Source: DSVZ01 sp037439785 (GTDB taxonomy: Bacteria; Verrucomicrobiota; Verrucomicrobiia; Limisphaerales; J093). Taken from it: a stretch of DNA of 64,000 bases. Numbering within the stretch: position 1 is the first letter of the stretch; each line of letters opens with the position of its first letter. The position numbers were made by a program, and so were the translations under genes. The stretch spans positions 117,859-181,858 of the forward strand of contig JBBIVJ010000002.1 of NCBI GenBank assembly GCA_037439785.1. Reading direction: 5' to 3'. Of this stretch, positions 17,359-25,092 are shown one piece after another. The notes under the pieces are model-generated. The model was given only the letters and a program-made list of their open reading frames with translations. It had not been told where the DNA came from and ran no database searches.

Positions 17359-18318
17359 TTAGCGCAGGAAACGATCCACGCTCTCCCGCGTCACCAACTG
17401 AAAGGGGATGAGCACCTGCGCCTCGTACGGTTCCCCGCGCAGGATTTTCAGGGCGGTGTCCAGGGCCGTGACGGCCTGCCCGCGCGCGTCCTGAAAAACC
17501 GTGGCGTCCAGCCGGCCCGCCTTCACCGCCTGAAGGGCGTCGGCAATGGCGTCCACGCTGGCCACCACCACCCGGTCCTTGAGGCGGGCCCGTTCCAGAG
17601 CCAGCACGGCGCCCATGCCCATTTCATCGTTTTGAGCGAAGACGGCGTGGATGCGGTCGCCGTGGGCCTGAATCCAGTTTTCCATCAGGGCAACCGCCCT
17701 GGCCCGGTCCCACTCGGCGGTCTGGTCGGCCAGCAACCGCATCTCCGGGTAGCGGGCCAGCACGGCGCGCGCGCCGCGGTCGCGGCGGATTTGGGCCGCC
17801 TGCCCCAGGTAGCCGTGCATCATCACCACGTTGCCGCGGCCCTGGAGCCGCCGGGCCAGGTACTCCATGGCCAGTTCGGCGGATTCCTCGTCCCGGGAGC
17901 CCACAAAGGCGTGGGGGACGGCACGCGTCTCCGAGTTCACGTTCACCACCGGGATGCCGGCGGCGCGGGCCTTCTCCACGGCGGGGGAACTGGCCTCGAC
18001 CTCGCAGGGGTTGAGCAGGATGGCGTCCACGCGCTGGGCGATGAAATTCTCGACCTGCTGGACCTGGCGCTCGGCGCTGCGCTGGGCGTCGTTGACCACC
18101 AGCCGCACCCCCAGCTCGCGCGCGCGCTCCTGCAGGGCGCGCTCGATCATGACGATGAACTCGGACGACAGGTTCAGCAGCGACACGCCGATCACCGGCG
18201 GCCGCGCAGCCCCGCCCGTCCCGCCCCCCTCCGGTGCCGCGGCACGTCGGCAACCGGCCGCGCTGATCCCCAGGGCCGCAAGGCCCACCAGCAAAAAGCC
18301 CACCGCACAACGTCTCAT
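17359..18318 (-). CDS. Sugar-binding lipoprotein of an ABC-type importer (RbsB-like)
   Basis: A periplasmic binding protein of the type I sugar family, 319 residues. The signal VGLAALGISAAGC ends in a lipobox with cysteine near residue 23. The mature part starts IGVSLLNLSSEFIVMIERAL, and QQVENFIAQRVDAILLNPCE, IPVVNVNSET, VFAQNDEMGMGAVLAL and VVVASVDAIADALQAV mark the two Rossmann lobes. The ligand is probably a monosaccharide. No permease or ATPase gene is adjacent, so it is either served by a distant transporter or acts as a sensor. It is divergent from the first Gfo/Idh gene, 130 bases away. Confidence 0.87.
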   Translation of the reverse strand: MRRCAVGFLLVGLAALGISAAGCRRAAAPEGGGTGGAARPPVIGVSLLNLSSEFIVMIERALQERARELGVRLVVNDAQRSAERQVQQVENFIAQRVDAILLNPCEVEASSPAVEKARAAGIPVVNVNSETRAVPHAFVGSRDEESAELAMEYLARRLQGRGNVVMMHGYLGQAAQIRRDRGARAVLARYPEMRLLADQTAEWDRARAVALMENWIQAHGDRIHAVFAQNDEMGMGAVLALERARLKDRVVVASVDAIADALQAVKAGRLDATVFQDARGQAVTALDTALKILRGEPYEAQVLIPFQLVTRESVDRFLR

Positions 18319-18352
18319 GCCCCCAGTCTAGGGCCGCCGCGGGCGGACTCAA
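18319..18352 (-). promoter_or_regulatory. Putative promoter of the sugar-binding lipoprotein gene
   Basis: Minus strand: TTGAGT (18352-18347), a 16-base spacer, TAGACT (18330-18325), then 6 bases to the ATG. One of the cleanest cases in the window. Confidence 0.55.
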
Positions 18353-18448
18353 TCCACCAGCTCGCCCCGGCGCACGGCGGGCTGCTTGCCGCGGGGCGTA
18401 CCACAAAAACCTGCCTTCCCCGCCGCGTTCTGCTATTCTCCCGGCGCC

Positions 18449-19708
18449 ATGCGACAGCGTTCCGCAAAGGCGGGATGGAATCGCCGCCGGTTTCTCCGGG
18501 CGACCGTGACAGGTGCCGCGGCCGTGCTGGCCCCGCCGTGGTTCTGGCCGGCCCGGGCGCGCGGGGCCAATGACCGTGTGGTGCTGGGCGCCATCGGCCT
18601 GGGCGGGCGCGGCCAGTATGGGCTGGGGGCGTTCCTGCGGCATGACGACGTGCAGGTGGTAGCGGTCTGCGACCCCGACCAGCATCGCCGCCAGGCCGGC
18701 AAGGCGCAGGTGGACCGCCGGTACGGCCACCAGGATTGCGCCGCCTACCGTGATCTGCGGGAGTTGCTGGCCCGGCCGGACGTGGACGCCGTGCTCATCG
18801 CTACGGGGGACAACTGGCATGCCCTGGCCTCGGTTTGGGCCGCCCGGGCCGGCAAGGACATTTACTGCGAGAAGCCCATGAGCGTGACCATCTCCGAGGG
18901 TTGGGCGGTGGTCGAGGCCGTGCGCCGCCACGCCCGCATTTTCCAGTGCGGCACCCAGCGCCGCAGCATCGGCCGGTTCCGCTTCGCCGCCGAACTGGCG
19001 CGCGCCGGCCGCTTGGGCCGCCTGCACACCCTGATCGCCGAAAAGGCGCCGATGGACCCCGAGTTTCACGAGCGCACCCTTCCGGCCGAGCCCGAACCTG
19101 ATCCCTCGGTCTTTGACTGGGACCTCTGGCTGGGACCGGCCAGTTGGCGCCCTTACAACCGCCAGATTCCCACCCGCGGTTTCTGGGCGGCGCACCTGGA
19201 CTTTTCCGGCGGCGCCCTCACCGAGTGGGGCAGCCACACCGCGGACCTCTGCCAGATGGCCCACGGCTCCGACCTCTCCGGCCCCATCGAGTTCGAACCC
19301 CACGACGGCGCGGTCATCGCCCGCTATGCCGACGGCGTGAAGCTGGTCTTCGCCCGGGGCACCTGGCCGCTGAGCGTCAAGTTCGAGGGCAGCGAGGGAT
19401 CGGTGTACGTGGACGATGACGGCAACCTCGAGACCGTTCCCGCCTCCCTGCGGGAGCGGCGCGATTTCGGCCTCGGCTATCCGGCCGATGACCACGTTCG
19501 CAACTTCCTCGACGGCGTCCGCTCGCGCCAGCAGCCCGTTGCGCCGGCCGAGGTTGCCCACCGCTCGAACACCGTCTGCCAGGTCGCCAACATCTGCCGC
19601 CGCCTCGGCCGGCCGTTGCGCTGGGACCCGGAACGGGAGGAGTTTGTCGGCGACGAGGAGGCCAACCGCCTCCGCCGCCGCGCGCTGCGGGAACCCTGGG
19701 TGATTTGA
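18449..19708 (+). CDS. Tat-exported Gfo/Idh/MocA-family oxidoreductase (copy 1)
   Basis: A 419-residue NAD(P)-dependent sugar dehydrogenase-like protein with a twin-arginine signal, WNRRRFLRATVTGAAAVLAP (residues 11-30). The Rossmann motif VVLGAIGLGGRGQYG is followed by the catalytic-region signature DIYCEKPMSVTISEG and by FQCGTQRRS. The C-terminal half has LDFSGGALTEWGSHTADLCQ. Exported members of this family in planctomycete-verrucomicrobial bacteria are thought to use tightly bound NAD and oxidise or epimerise sugars. A HEAT-repeat gene starts 19 bases downstream. TATTCT (18434-18439) lies 9 bases before the ATG, which fixes the start. Confidence 0.9.
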   Translation: MRQRSAKAGWNRRRFLRATVTGAAAVLAPPWFWPARARGANDRVVLGAIGLGGRGQYGLGAFLRHDDVQVVAVCDPDQHRRQAGKAQVDRRYGHQDCAAYRDLRELLARPDVDAVLIATGDNWHALASVWAARAGKDIYCEKPMSVTISEGWAVVEAVRRHARIFQCGTQRRSIGRFRFAAELARAGRLGRLHTLIAEKAPMDPEFHERTLPAEPEPDPSVFDWDLWLGPASWRPYNRQIPTRGFWAAHLDFSGGALTEWGSHTADLCQMAHGSDLSGPIEFEPHDGAVIARYADGVKLVFARGTWPLSVKFEGSEGSVYVDDDGNLETVPASLRERRDFGLGYPADDHVRNFLDGVRSRQQPVAPAEVAHRSNTVCQVANICRRLGRPLRWDPEREEFVGDEEANRLRRRALREPWVI

Positions 19709-19727
19709 ACCGCCTTTCCTGCCTGCC

Positions 19728-21815
19728 ATGGAGTCCCTTCGACCTGAGCAGCGCCCGCGCTGGTACCCCGGCCCCTGCGGGCTCCTGCCGGCCCTGGTTG
19801 TGACGTTGCTGAGCCTGGCGGTCCCCGCCACGTCTCGGGCCGCTGCACCGCCCGGCCTTCCGGATGCCCTGCGCGCGCTGGCCGCGTTGCAGCCCGGCTT
19901 TGACCCGGCGGTCCTCACAGCCATCGAGGCCCGACTCGGCGAAGCCTTGCGTGACGAGGGCCAACGCGCCGAAGTGGAGCGGGCGCTGGTGGAACTGATC
20001 GAGTCCGATGCCTCGTGGCAGGCGCGCGAGATCGCCTGCCGTCTGCTCAAGCGCGTGGCCACCGCGGCCGCCGTGCCCGCCCTGGCCCGGCTGCTGGGCG
20101 ACCCCCAACTGGCGGCGCGCGCGCGGGATGTACTCGAGACGTTGCCCGACCCTGCCGCAGACCGGGCTCTGATCGAGGCCCTGGGTCGCGTCAAAGGACG
20201 GGCGCGCCTGGGCGTGATGGCCTCGCTGGGGGTGCGGCGCACGGCCGACGCGGTGCCGGCGCTGCTTCCACTGACCCGGTCCGACGCCCCCCTCGAGGCC
20301 GAGACCGCCTGGCTGACCCTGGGCCGGATCGGCACCCCCGAAGCCGTGCAGGCGTTGACGGAACTGCGTGCGGCAATTCCGGAGGACCGGCGTTCCACGT
20401 TGCTGGCGGCTCTTTTCGAGGCGGGAGAACGCCTGCTGGAGGCCGGCCGCCTGGCCGAGGCGCGGGCGGTGTTCGAGCCGTTGTACCGGGAATATCCGGC
20501 CGGCCCGGTCCGCCAGGCGGCGTTCCAGGGGTTGGTGCGCGCCGACCCCGCCGAGGCCAACGGCCATTTCATCCGGGCGCTGGCGTCGGCCGACGGCGGC
20601 CTGCGCGATCTGGCGGCGCGGCTGGTGGCGGAGCTGCCGGCGGACTGGAACACCGAGCCCCTGGTGCGGAACCTGCCGCACATCCCGGCCCGTGCCAAGG
20701 TGCGGCTGATGGAAGCGCTGGCCCGCCGGCGCGACCCGCATCTGCGGTCGGTGCTCAACGGCCTGATGCGCTCCTCGGAGCCGGACGTGGCCGTCACGGC
20801 GGTGCGGGTGCTGGGTGCGGTGGGCAGTGCGCGAGACGTCAGCCTGCTGGCCGGCGCCGCCATCACCACCAACGCCGCGGTGCAGGCAGCCGCGCGGGCG
20901 GCGCTGCGCGAAGTGCCGGGTCGGGAGTTCGAGGACCGCATCGTGGAGTTGCTGCCGCGTGCCAAGCCCGACGCCCGCGTGGAAATGATCCGCGCCCTGG
21001 GCGACCGCGGTGCCGCCCACGCCGCGCCCGCCCTGGTCTGGTACGTGGGCGCCACCAACCCCGTGCTCCGCAGTGCCGCCCTGGATGCGCTCAGCCGGCT
21101 GGGCGGGGCGGGCGAGGTGGGGCCATTGCTGGCCAGGTTGCGGGCCGCGCCGGACCACGAGGCGCGCGCCGCCATCGGCGAAACCTTGGCAGAGATTTGC
21201 GGCAGGGTCGGCGTGCCCGCCGGGGCCGTGGTGCTCGAGGCTTTTGCCGGGGCTTCTCCGGAGGTGCGGCTGGCGTTGTTGCCGGCGCTGAGCCGGTGGG
21301 GTTCGGATACGGCACTGGCCGCGGTGGAGCGCGCCCTGGCCGACCCCGATGCGGCGCTGCGCGAAGCCGCATTTCGCGCGTTAACCGGCTGGAACAGTCT
21401 GCGGGCGGGGCCGATGCTGGCGCGGCTGGCCCGCGAAGCCGAACACCCCACCTGGCGCACGCTGGCTTTCCGCGCCTGGGTGCGGCAGCTCCAGGAGGTC
21501 GAGGCCCCGGCCGCGGAGCGGCTGGCCCAGTTGCGCGAGGCGCTGGCGCAGGCCGGGTCGGTCGAGGACAAAAAACTGGTGCTGGGCGCGCTGGCCGAGG
21601 TGCCGACCCTCGAGGCGTTGCAGGTGGTGGCGCAAGGGCTGGCCGACCCCGCTCTGGCCGATGAAGCGGGCGCGGCGGCGGTGCGCCTCTGCCCGCTGTT
21701 GCCGGAGGCGGATCAGGCGGCGGGGCGGGCGGTGCTCGAACAGGTGCTCGTGCACGCGCGGGCCGAGGGGGTCGTTAACGCCGCCCGCCGCCAATTGCGC
21801 GGCCTGGGGCGTTGA
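19728..21815 (+). CDS. Secreted HEAT-repeat protein (copy 1)
   Basis: A 695-residue protein with an N-terminal hydrophobic segment (LLPALVVTLLSLAVPATSRA) and then almost continuous HEAT-like helical repeats. Typical units are AVPALARLLGDPQLAARARD, DAVPALLPLTRS, HAAPALVWYVGATNPVLRSA and DTALAAVERALADPDAALRE. Such superhelices bind proteins or line large assemblies; no enzyme domain is visible. A central block (ERLLEAGRLAEARAVFEPLY) resembles the corresponding region of the HEAT protein at 25093-27489, so the two are paralogues. It is coupled to the upstream Gfo/Idh gene. Function unknown. Confidence 0.85.
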   Translation: MESLRPEQRPRWYPGPCGLLPALVVTLLSLAVPATSRAAAPPGLPDALRALAALQPGFDPAVLTAIEARLGEALRDEGQRAEVERALVELIESDASWQAREIACRLLKRVATAAAVPALARLLGDPQLAARARDVLETLPDPAADRALIEALGRVKGRARLGVMASLGVRRTADAVPALLPLTRSDAPLEAETAWLTLGRIGTPEAVQALTELRAAIPEDRRSTLLAALFEAGERLLEAGRLAEARAVFEPLYREYPAGPVRQAAFQGLVRADPAEANGHFIRALASADGGLRDLAARLVAELPADWNTEPLVRNLPHIPARAKVRLMEALARRRDPHLRSVLNGLMRSSEPDVAVTAVRVLGAVGSARDVSLLAGAAITTNAAVQAAARAALREVPGREFEDRIVELLPRAKPDARVEMIRALGDRGAAHAAPALVWYVGATNPVLRSAALDALSRLGGAGEVGPLLARLRAAPDHEARAAIGETLAEICGRVGVPAGAVVLEAFAGASPEVRLALLPALSRWGSDTALAAVERALADPDAALREAAFRALTGWNSLRAGPMLARLAREAEHPTWRTLAFRAWVRQLQEVEAPAAERLAQLREALAQAGSVEDKKLVLGALAEVPTLEALQVVAQGLADPALADEAGAAAVRLCPLLPEADQAAGRAVLEQVLVHARAEGVVNAARRQLRGLGR

Positions 21816-21841
21816 GGGGCCGGGGCCCCTTCTCGCGGGCG

Positions 21842-22657
21842 CTACTGCTTGCGGACGCTGGCGCGGTCATTGATCCAGGCGGTGTCGCGCGGCGCACGGC
21901 GCACGCCGCTGACGCCCTTGATCAGTGTTTCCGGGTCCTGCCACTTCTTGATTTCGGCGTGACCGTCGGCAAAGCACAGGCCACTGGCCTGGTTGTGGTA
22001 GAGCGCGGGCAGGTTGCCCCACTCGGGCGGGCGGTCCACCAGGACCAGCAGGTAGCCGTCGTCAATGCTCTCCTCGCGCTCATCCATGAACACAAACTGC
22101 GTTGAAGGGGTTGGGATGTCCGCCATTTTCCGGTAGGTCCACCACTGGCGGTCAATGAGGGCGGTGTGCCAACTGTTGCCGTTCATGCAGCCGTTCATCG
22201 AGATGCTGCGGGTGCGGGGGTATTTCTTGCCGCCGATGGTGACCATGAACTTGTCGGCCGGGCATTTGTAGATGGCGATCGAGTCGTTGTACGGGTAGAG
22301 CTTGCCACGGGGCGGCTTGAGCAGGTTGATGTTGGTCCAACTGCTGGGGTTGACCGGTCCGGCGGTGGTGTGAATCCAGCCCCCCACCCAGCCTTCGCCA
22401 TCGCCGTCGCCGTTGGGCACCAGCCGGCCGTGGTGGTCGTCCGCGTACATGATCCACGCCAGGCTCAGCTGTTTGCCGTTGTTGATGCAGCCCACGGCAA
22501 AGGCCTTGCCCTTGGCGCGGGCCAGGGCCGGCAGGAGCATCCCGGCCAGGATGGCGATGATGGCAATGACGACCAGCAGTTCGATGAGGGTGAATCCACC
22601 GCGGGGGGCCGGTCCCGGCCGACGGCCCGCGCAGGGGCTGAGGGGAGACGTTTTCAT
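21842..22657 (-). CDS. Type II secretion-type pseudopilin
   Basis: A 271-residue prepilin-like protein. After a 20-residue basic leader comes the cleavage and helix motif GGFTLIELLVVIAIIAILAG, followed by MLLPALARAKGKAFAVGCIN, the form amplified in Verrucomicrobiota and Planctomycetota. The C-terminal domain includes YKCPADKF, RSISMNGCMNGN and a terminal ASGLCFADGHAEIKKW that matches the H-X9-DG region of these proteins. It would be processed by a prepilin peptidase and placed in a pseudopilus or displayed at the surface. No secretion operon is adjacent. It ends 26 bases from the HEAT gene, convergently. Confidence 0.92.
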   Translation of the reverse strand: MKTSPLSPCAGRRPGPAPRGGFTLIELLVVIAIIAILAGMLLPALARAKGKAFAVGCINNGKQLSLAWIMYADDHHGRLVPNGDGDGEGWVGGWIHTTAGPVNPSSWTNINLLKPPRGKLYPYNDSIAIYKCPADKFMVTIGGKKYPRTRSISMNGCMNGNSWHTALIDRQWWTYRKMADIPTPSTQFVFMDEREESIDDGYLLVLVDRPPEWGNLPALYHNQASGLCFADGHAEIKKWQDPETLIKGVSGVRRAPRDTAWINDRASVRKQ

Positions 22658-22709
22658 GGGCTGTCGCGGAAAAGTGTGTTGCGGCGCCCCCTTTGTCCAG
22701 CGCGGGCGC

Positions 22710-24137
22710 TCAGGCGGCCGGCGTCGCCGGCGCGGCGGGGGCCGGCCACTGTTCCAGGGCGGTCAGCAGGCGGCGATGAATCTGCCCGAAGCCGCCGTTG
22801 CTCAGGACCGCCACTACATCGCCAGGCCGGGTGGCCCTGACCAGATGGGCCACGATGGCCGGCACGTCCGGCAGGTATTCAGCCGGCCGGCCCAGGCGGC
22901 GCAGGTCGGCCATGACGGCGACGGGGTCCAGCCGCTCGGCGGGCGGGATGCGTTCCAGGCCGGCGACCTGGGCGACGATGACGGCGTCGGCTCCGGCCAG
23001 GGCCGCGGGCAGTTCGTGCTGGAAGACCCGGCGGCGGGTGGTGTTCGAGCGCGGCTCGAAGACGGCCCACAAGCGCCGCTCGGGAAAGCGCAGCCGCAGC
23101 GCGCGCAGGGTTTCCCGGATGGCGGTGGGATGGTGGGCAAAATCGTCCACCACGGTCACGCCCGCCGCTTCGCCGACCACCTCCAGGCGGCGCCGCACCC
23201 CGGCGAAGGTCTCCAGCGCGTGCTGGATCAACGGGTCCGGAATGCCGCAATGACGGGCGCAGGCCACCGCCGCCAGGGCATTTCGGACGTTGAACTCCCC
23301 GGTCAGCGCCACACGGAAGCGGACCCCGTCCACCTCGAACTCGCTGGCTGTGGCGTCCAGCTCGAGGCCGTGCGCCCGTACGGCATTGTCTTCTCCCAGA
23401 CCGAAGCGGGTCACCGGGCAGAAGTCCACCTCCAGCAGCGGGGCGAGGTTGAGGTCGTCGCCGTTGGCCAGCACCCGGCCGTTGCGGGGCACCAGGCGCA
23501 GGAAATGACGGAAGGTTTTCTGGAGCGCGGCCAGGTCCTCGAAAATGTCGGCGTGGTCGTACTCGAGGTTGTTCAGGATGGCCACCTCGGGGAGGTAGTG
23601 GACGAACTTGCTGCGCTTGTCGAAAAAGGCCGTGTCGTACTCGTCGCCCTCGATGATGAACCATTCGCTGTCGGTGAAGCGCGCTCCGCCGGGGAAATTG
23701 CGCGGCACCCCGCCGATGAGGAAGCCGGGGGCGCGGCCGGCGCACTCGAAGACCCAGGCCAGCAGCGCCGTGGTGGTGGTCTTGCCGTGCGTGCCGGTCA
23801 CCACGATCATCCGCCGCCCGCGCAGGAACTGCTCCCGCAACAGCTCGGGCAGTGAACAGTACCGGAGCCGGCGCGCCAGCACGGCCTCCGCTTCCGGGTT
23901 GCCGCGGGAAATGGCGTTGCCCACCACCACCAGATCGGGCGGGGGCTCCAGATGGTTCTCGGCGTAGCCAACCCACGGTGCGATGCCCGCCTCCCGCAGC
24001 ACCGTCGCCGCCGGCTCGTAAAGCTCCCCGTCCGATCCGGTCACCCGATGCCCGCGCCGCCGCAGCGCGGCCGCCGTGGCGGCCATGGCAATGCCGCCGA
24101 TGCCCACAAAATGGAACGAAGCCGGTTGTCCAAACAC
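22710..24137 (-). CDS. mpl: UDP-N-acetylmuramate:L-alanyl-gamma-D-glutamyl-meso-diaminopimelate ligase Mpl
   Basis: Mur-ligase family enzyme that recycles murein tripeptide onto UDP-MurNAc. The N-terminal domain starts SFHFVGIGGIAMAATAAALR. The ATP-binding motif is VVTGTHGKTTTTALLAWV, followed by FIIEGDEYDTAFFDKRSKF, typical of Mpl rather than MurC, then NLEYDHADIF and VVDDFAHHPTAIRETLRA. The C-terminal domain has VFEPRSNTTRRRVFQHELP. I chose the GTG at 24137, giving 475 residues. It starts right before the conserved fold, and CATGAT (24149-24144) with TTGCCC (24170-24165) upstream fits a leaderless start. A longer reading to 24383 enters non-conserved sequence. No murein-recycling partner is adjacent. 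Confidence 0.9.
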   Translation of the reverse strand: MFGQPASFHFVGIGGIAMAATAAALRRRGHRVTGSDGELYEPAATVLREAGIAPWVGYAENHLEPPPDLVVVGNAISRGNPEAEAVLARRLRYCSLPELLREQFLRGRRMIVVTGTHGKTTTTALLAWVFECAGRAPGFLIGGVPRNFPGGARFTDSEWFIIEGDEYDTAFFDKRSKFVHYLPEVAILNNLEYDHADIFEDLAALQKTFRHFLRLVPRNGRVLANGDDLNLAPLLEVDFCPVTRFGLGEDNAVRAHGLELDATASEFEVDGVRFRVALTGEFNVRNALAAVACARHCGIPDPLIQHALETFAGVRRRLEVVGEAAGVTVVDDFAHHPTAIRETLRALRLRFPERRLWAVFEPRSNTTRRRVFQHELPAALAGADAVIVAQVAGLERIPPAERLDPVAVMADLRRLGRPAEYLPDVPAIVAHLVRATRPGDVVAVLSNGGFGQIHRRLLTALEQWPAPAAPATPAA

Positions 24138-24304
24138 GCGCGCATCATGCGCCGCTGCCGGACCGGGCAAAAGCCCGAACCGCGCCCGGATGTTCACGTG
24201 TTGTGCGCGAGACGGCTTCCCCGGCCCCTCGCCGGCAACGCTGGCGACCGCCCCGGCTGTCGCCTGACCCGAACGCGGCCGGCCATGAGGCGCTTGTTGA
24301 GCGC

Positions 24305-24343
24305 TTGGACAAATTCGTCCAATCCTTGGTCGAGATTGGACAA
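24305..24343. promoter_or_regulatory. Operator-like dyad TTGGAC-N6-GTCCAA with a third half-site
   Basis: 24305-24322 is a near-perfect palindrome with arms TTGGAC and GTCCAA around an AATT core. A further TTGGACAA begins at 24336, 31 bases after the first, i.e. on the same helix face. It lies about 170 bases upstream of mpl on its transcribed strand and upstream of the putative RNA on the other. No matching regulator is known to me. Confidence 0.35.
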
Positions 24344-24474
24344 GTCTTGTTGCTGTCCCGGCGCCGGTGGTTTCTCCTCCCACCCCTCCGCGAACCGGCA
24401 GGCCGAAGCCGGCATCGGCCCCAGACGAGCCTCCTGGCGCCGGCGCTCAAACCGTTGAACGCTAAAGGAATGGG

Positions 24475-24762
24475 CCTTTGGAGTCGTACCGGAACTCCTC
24501 TCGGTGCGGGCGTGCGGCACAGGTGGAAGGAGCCCGCGCCCCGGGGCTTGCTTCACCTGTGCCACCGGCAGGCATGGCGGCTGCTTGAGCGAGGGCGTCA
24601 TCGAATGCGCCCAAGGGTGTCGCCGTGCACGGGGGCCGGCGACTGGGCGCGCCAGATGACAACGTTCCGACCGGGGGACACATACCGGGTCGGTGGAGCA
24701 CAGGGTCCGACTCGGAGGGTTGGTCTGCCGCTCGCGGTTGCGGGCGGCAGACCTTTTTTTTT
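24475..24762 (+). ncRNA. Candidate structured non-coding RNA ending in an orphan terminator
   Basis: Five successive inverted repeats occur on the plus strand: GGAGT/ACTCC (24480-24498); GGCACAGGTG/CACCTGTGCC (24516-24563, ten perfect pairs plus an inner AGCCC/GGGCT); GCGCCCA/TGGGCGC enclosing GTCGCC/GGCGAC (24607-24650); CCGACC/GGTCGG (24667-24693); and the terminator at 24722-24762. No coding frame ends at this terminator and no plus-strand gene precedes it within 2 kb, so an independent RNA of about 290 bases is the simplest explanation. I checked for tmRNA, RNase P, SRP and 6S RNA hallmarks and for a B12 box without a match. The 5' end is a guess; no clear promoter was seen. Confidence 0.4.
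24722..24762 (+). terminator. Strong intrinsic terminator with no upstream plus-strand gene
   Basis: GGTCTGCCGCTCGC (24722-24735) pairs with GCGGGCGGCAGACC (24740-24753) across a GGTT loop: fourteen pairs with a single G-U. Nine consecutive Ts follow (24754-24762). It is by far the best rho-independent terminator in the window, and it points away from any annotated gene. Confidence 0.85.
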
Positions 24763-24856
24763 GAGGTGGGGAGCACCAGCGTCTTCTCGCTCCACATGAC
24801 CACCAAAGACAGCCGCACGACCAAAACGCCGCGCGTGGATGAGACGCCCGCCCGGT

Positions 24857-24907
24857 GCACCAGCTCGTGGAGTGCCTGCCTGTGCGGCGCACGCAGACAG
24901 GCGCCAG
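24857..24907 (-). repeat. 51-base dispersed repeat, copy A (inverted relative to 40034-40084)
   Basis: Reading the minus strand, this begins CTGGCGCCTGTCTGCGTGCG and ends CTCCACGAGCTGGTGC. The copy at 40034-40084 matches at 49 of 51 positions in the opposite orientation. It contains GCGCCTG...CAGGC self-complementary segments. It is not coding and has no transposase. Confidence 0.85.
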
Positions 24908-24992
24908 TGTTCTGGCGCCAGCCGCACGGACCCTTGCGGAGCTCAGGTTTCGGCGGCCACTCTTCCTGCCTACCTGAGTTCCAAATTCCCAA

Positions 24993-25027
24993 ACTTCGGA
25001 CTTCGACCTTCGGACTTCACCCTTCGC
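24993..25027. repeat. Degenerate heptamer array (NCTTCNN x5)
   Basis: Five adjacent seven-base units: ACTTCGG, ACTTCGA, CCTTCGG, ACTTCAC, CCTTCGC. The reverse complement resembles the GGTCGAA units at 28986-29020. Confidence 0.75.
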
Positions 25028-25092
25028 CGGGCCGGCTGGAAGCCGGCGCTACGTCGCCGGGGGGCTCCGAGTGCACGCAGAGCGCCGCGCGG

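Larger units (their letters stand above)
24138..25092. other. 955-base gap with dyad, structured RNA candidate, repeat and heptamer array
   Basis: No convincing protein-coding gene lies here. From left to right it holds the mpl upstream region, a TTGGAC dyad (24305-24322), a run of hairpins ending in an intrinsic terminator on the plus strand (24480-24762), a 51-base dispersed repeat (24857-24907) and a heptamer array (24993-25027). Both flanking genes are on the minus strand. Confidence 0.8.

Noticed and set aside
17624..21571. A 1,315-codon minus-strand open frame over the sugar-binding lipoprotein and Gfo/Idh-HEAT genes
   Set aside because: Low-complexity Arg/Ser/Ala translation with no motifs; both real genes in the region are well supported in other frames.
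24700..24722. GGTCCGACTC resembling a tRNA/tmRNA T-arm
   Set aside because: The flanking bases do not form a 5-pair stem and no acceptor or other arms are present.
24194..24992. Minus-strand small reading frames in the 955-base gap (for example around DLSNLDQGLDEFVQAL)
   Set aside because: They run through repeats and the terminator, share pieces with non-coding repeats elsewhere, and have no family match. An amphipathic-looking piece is explained by the TTGGAC repeats.
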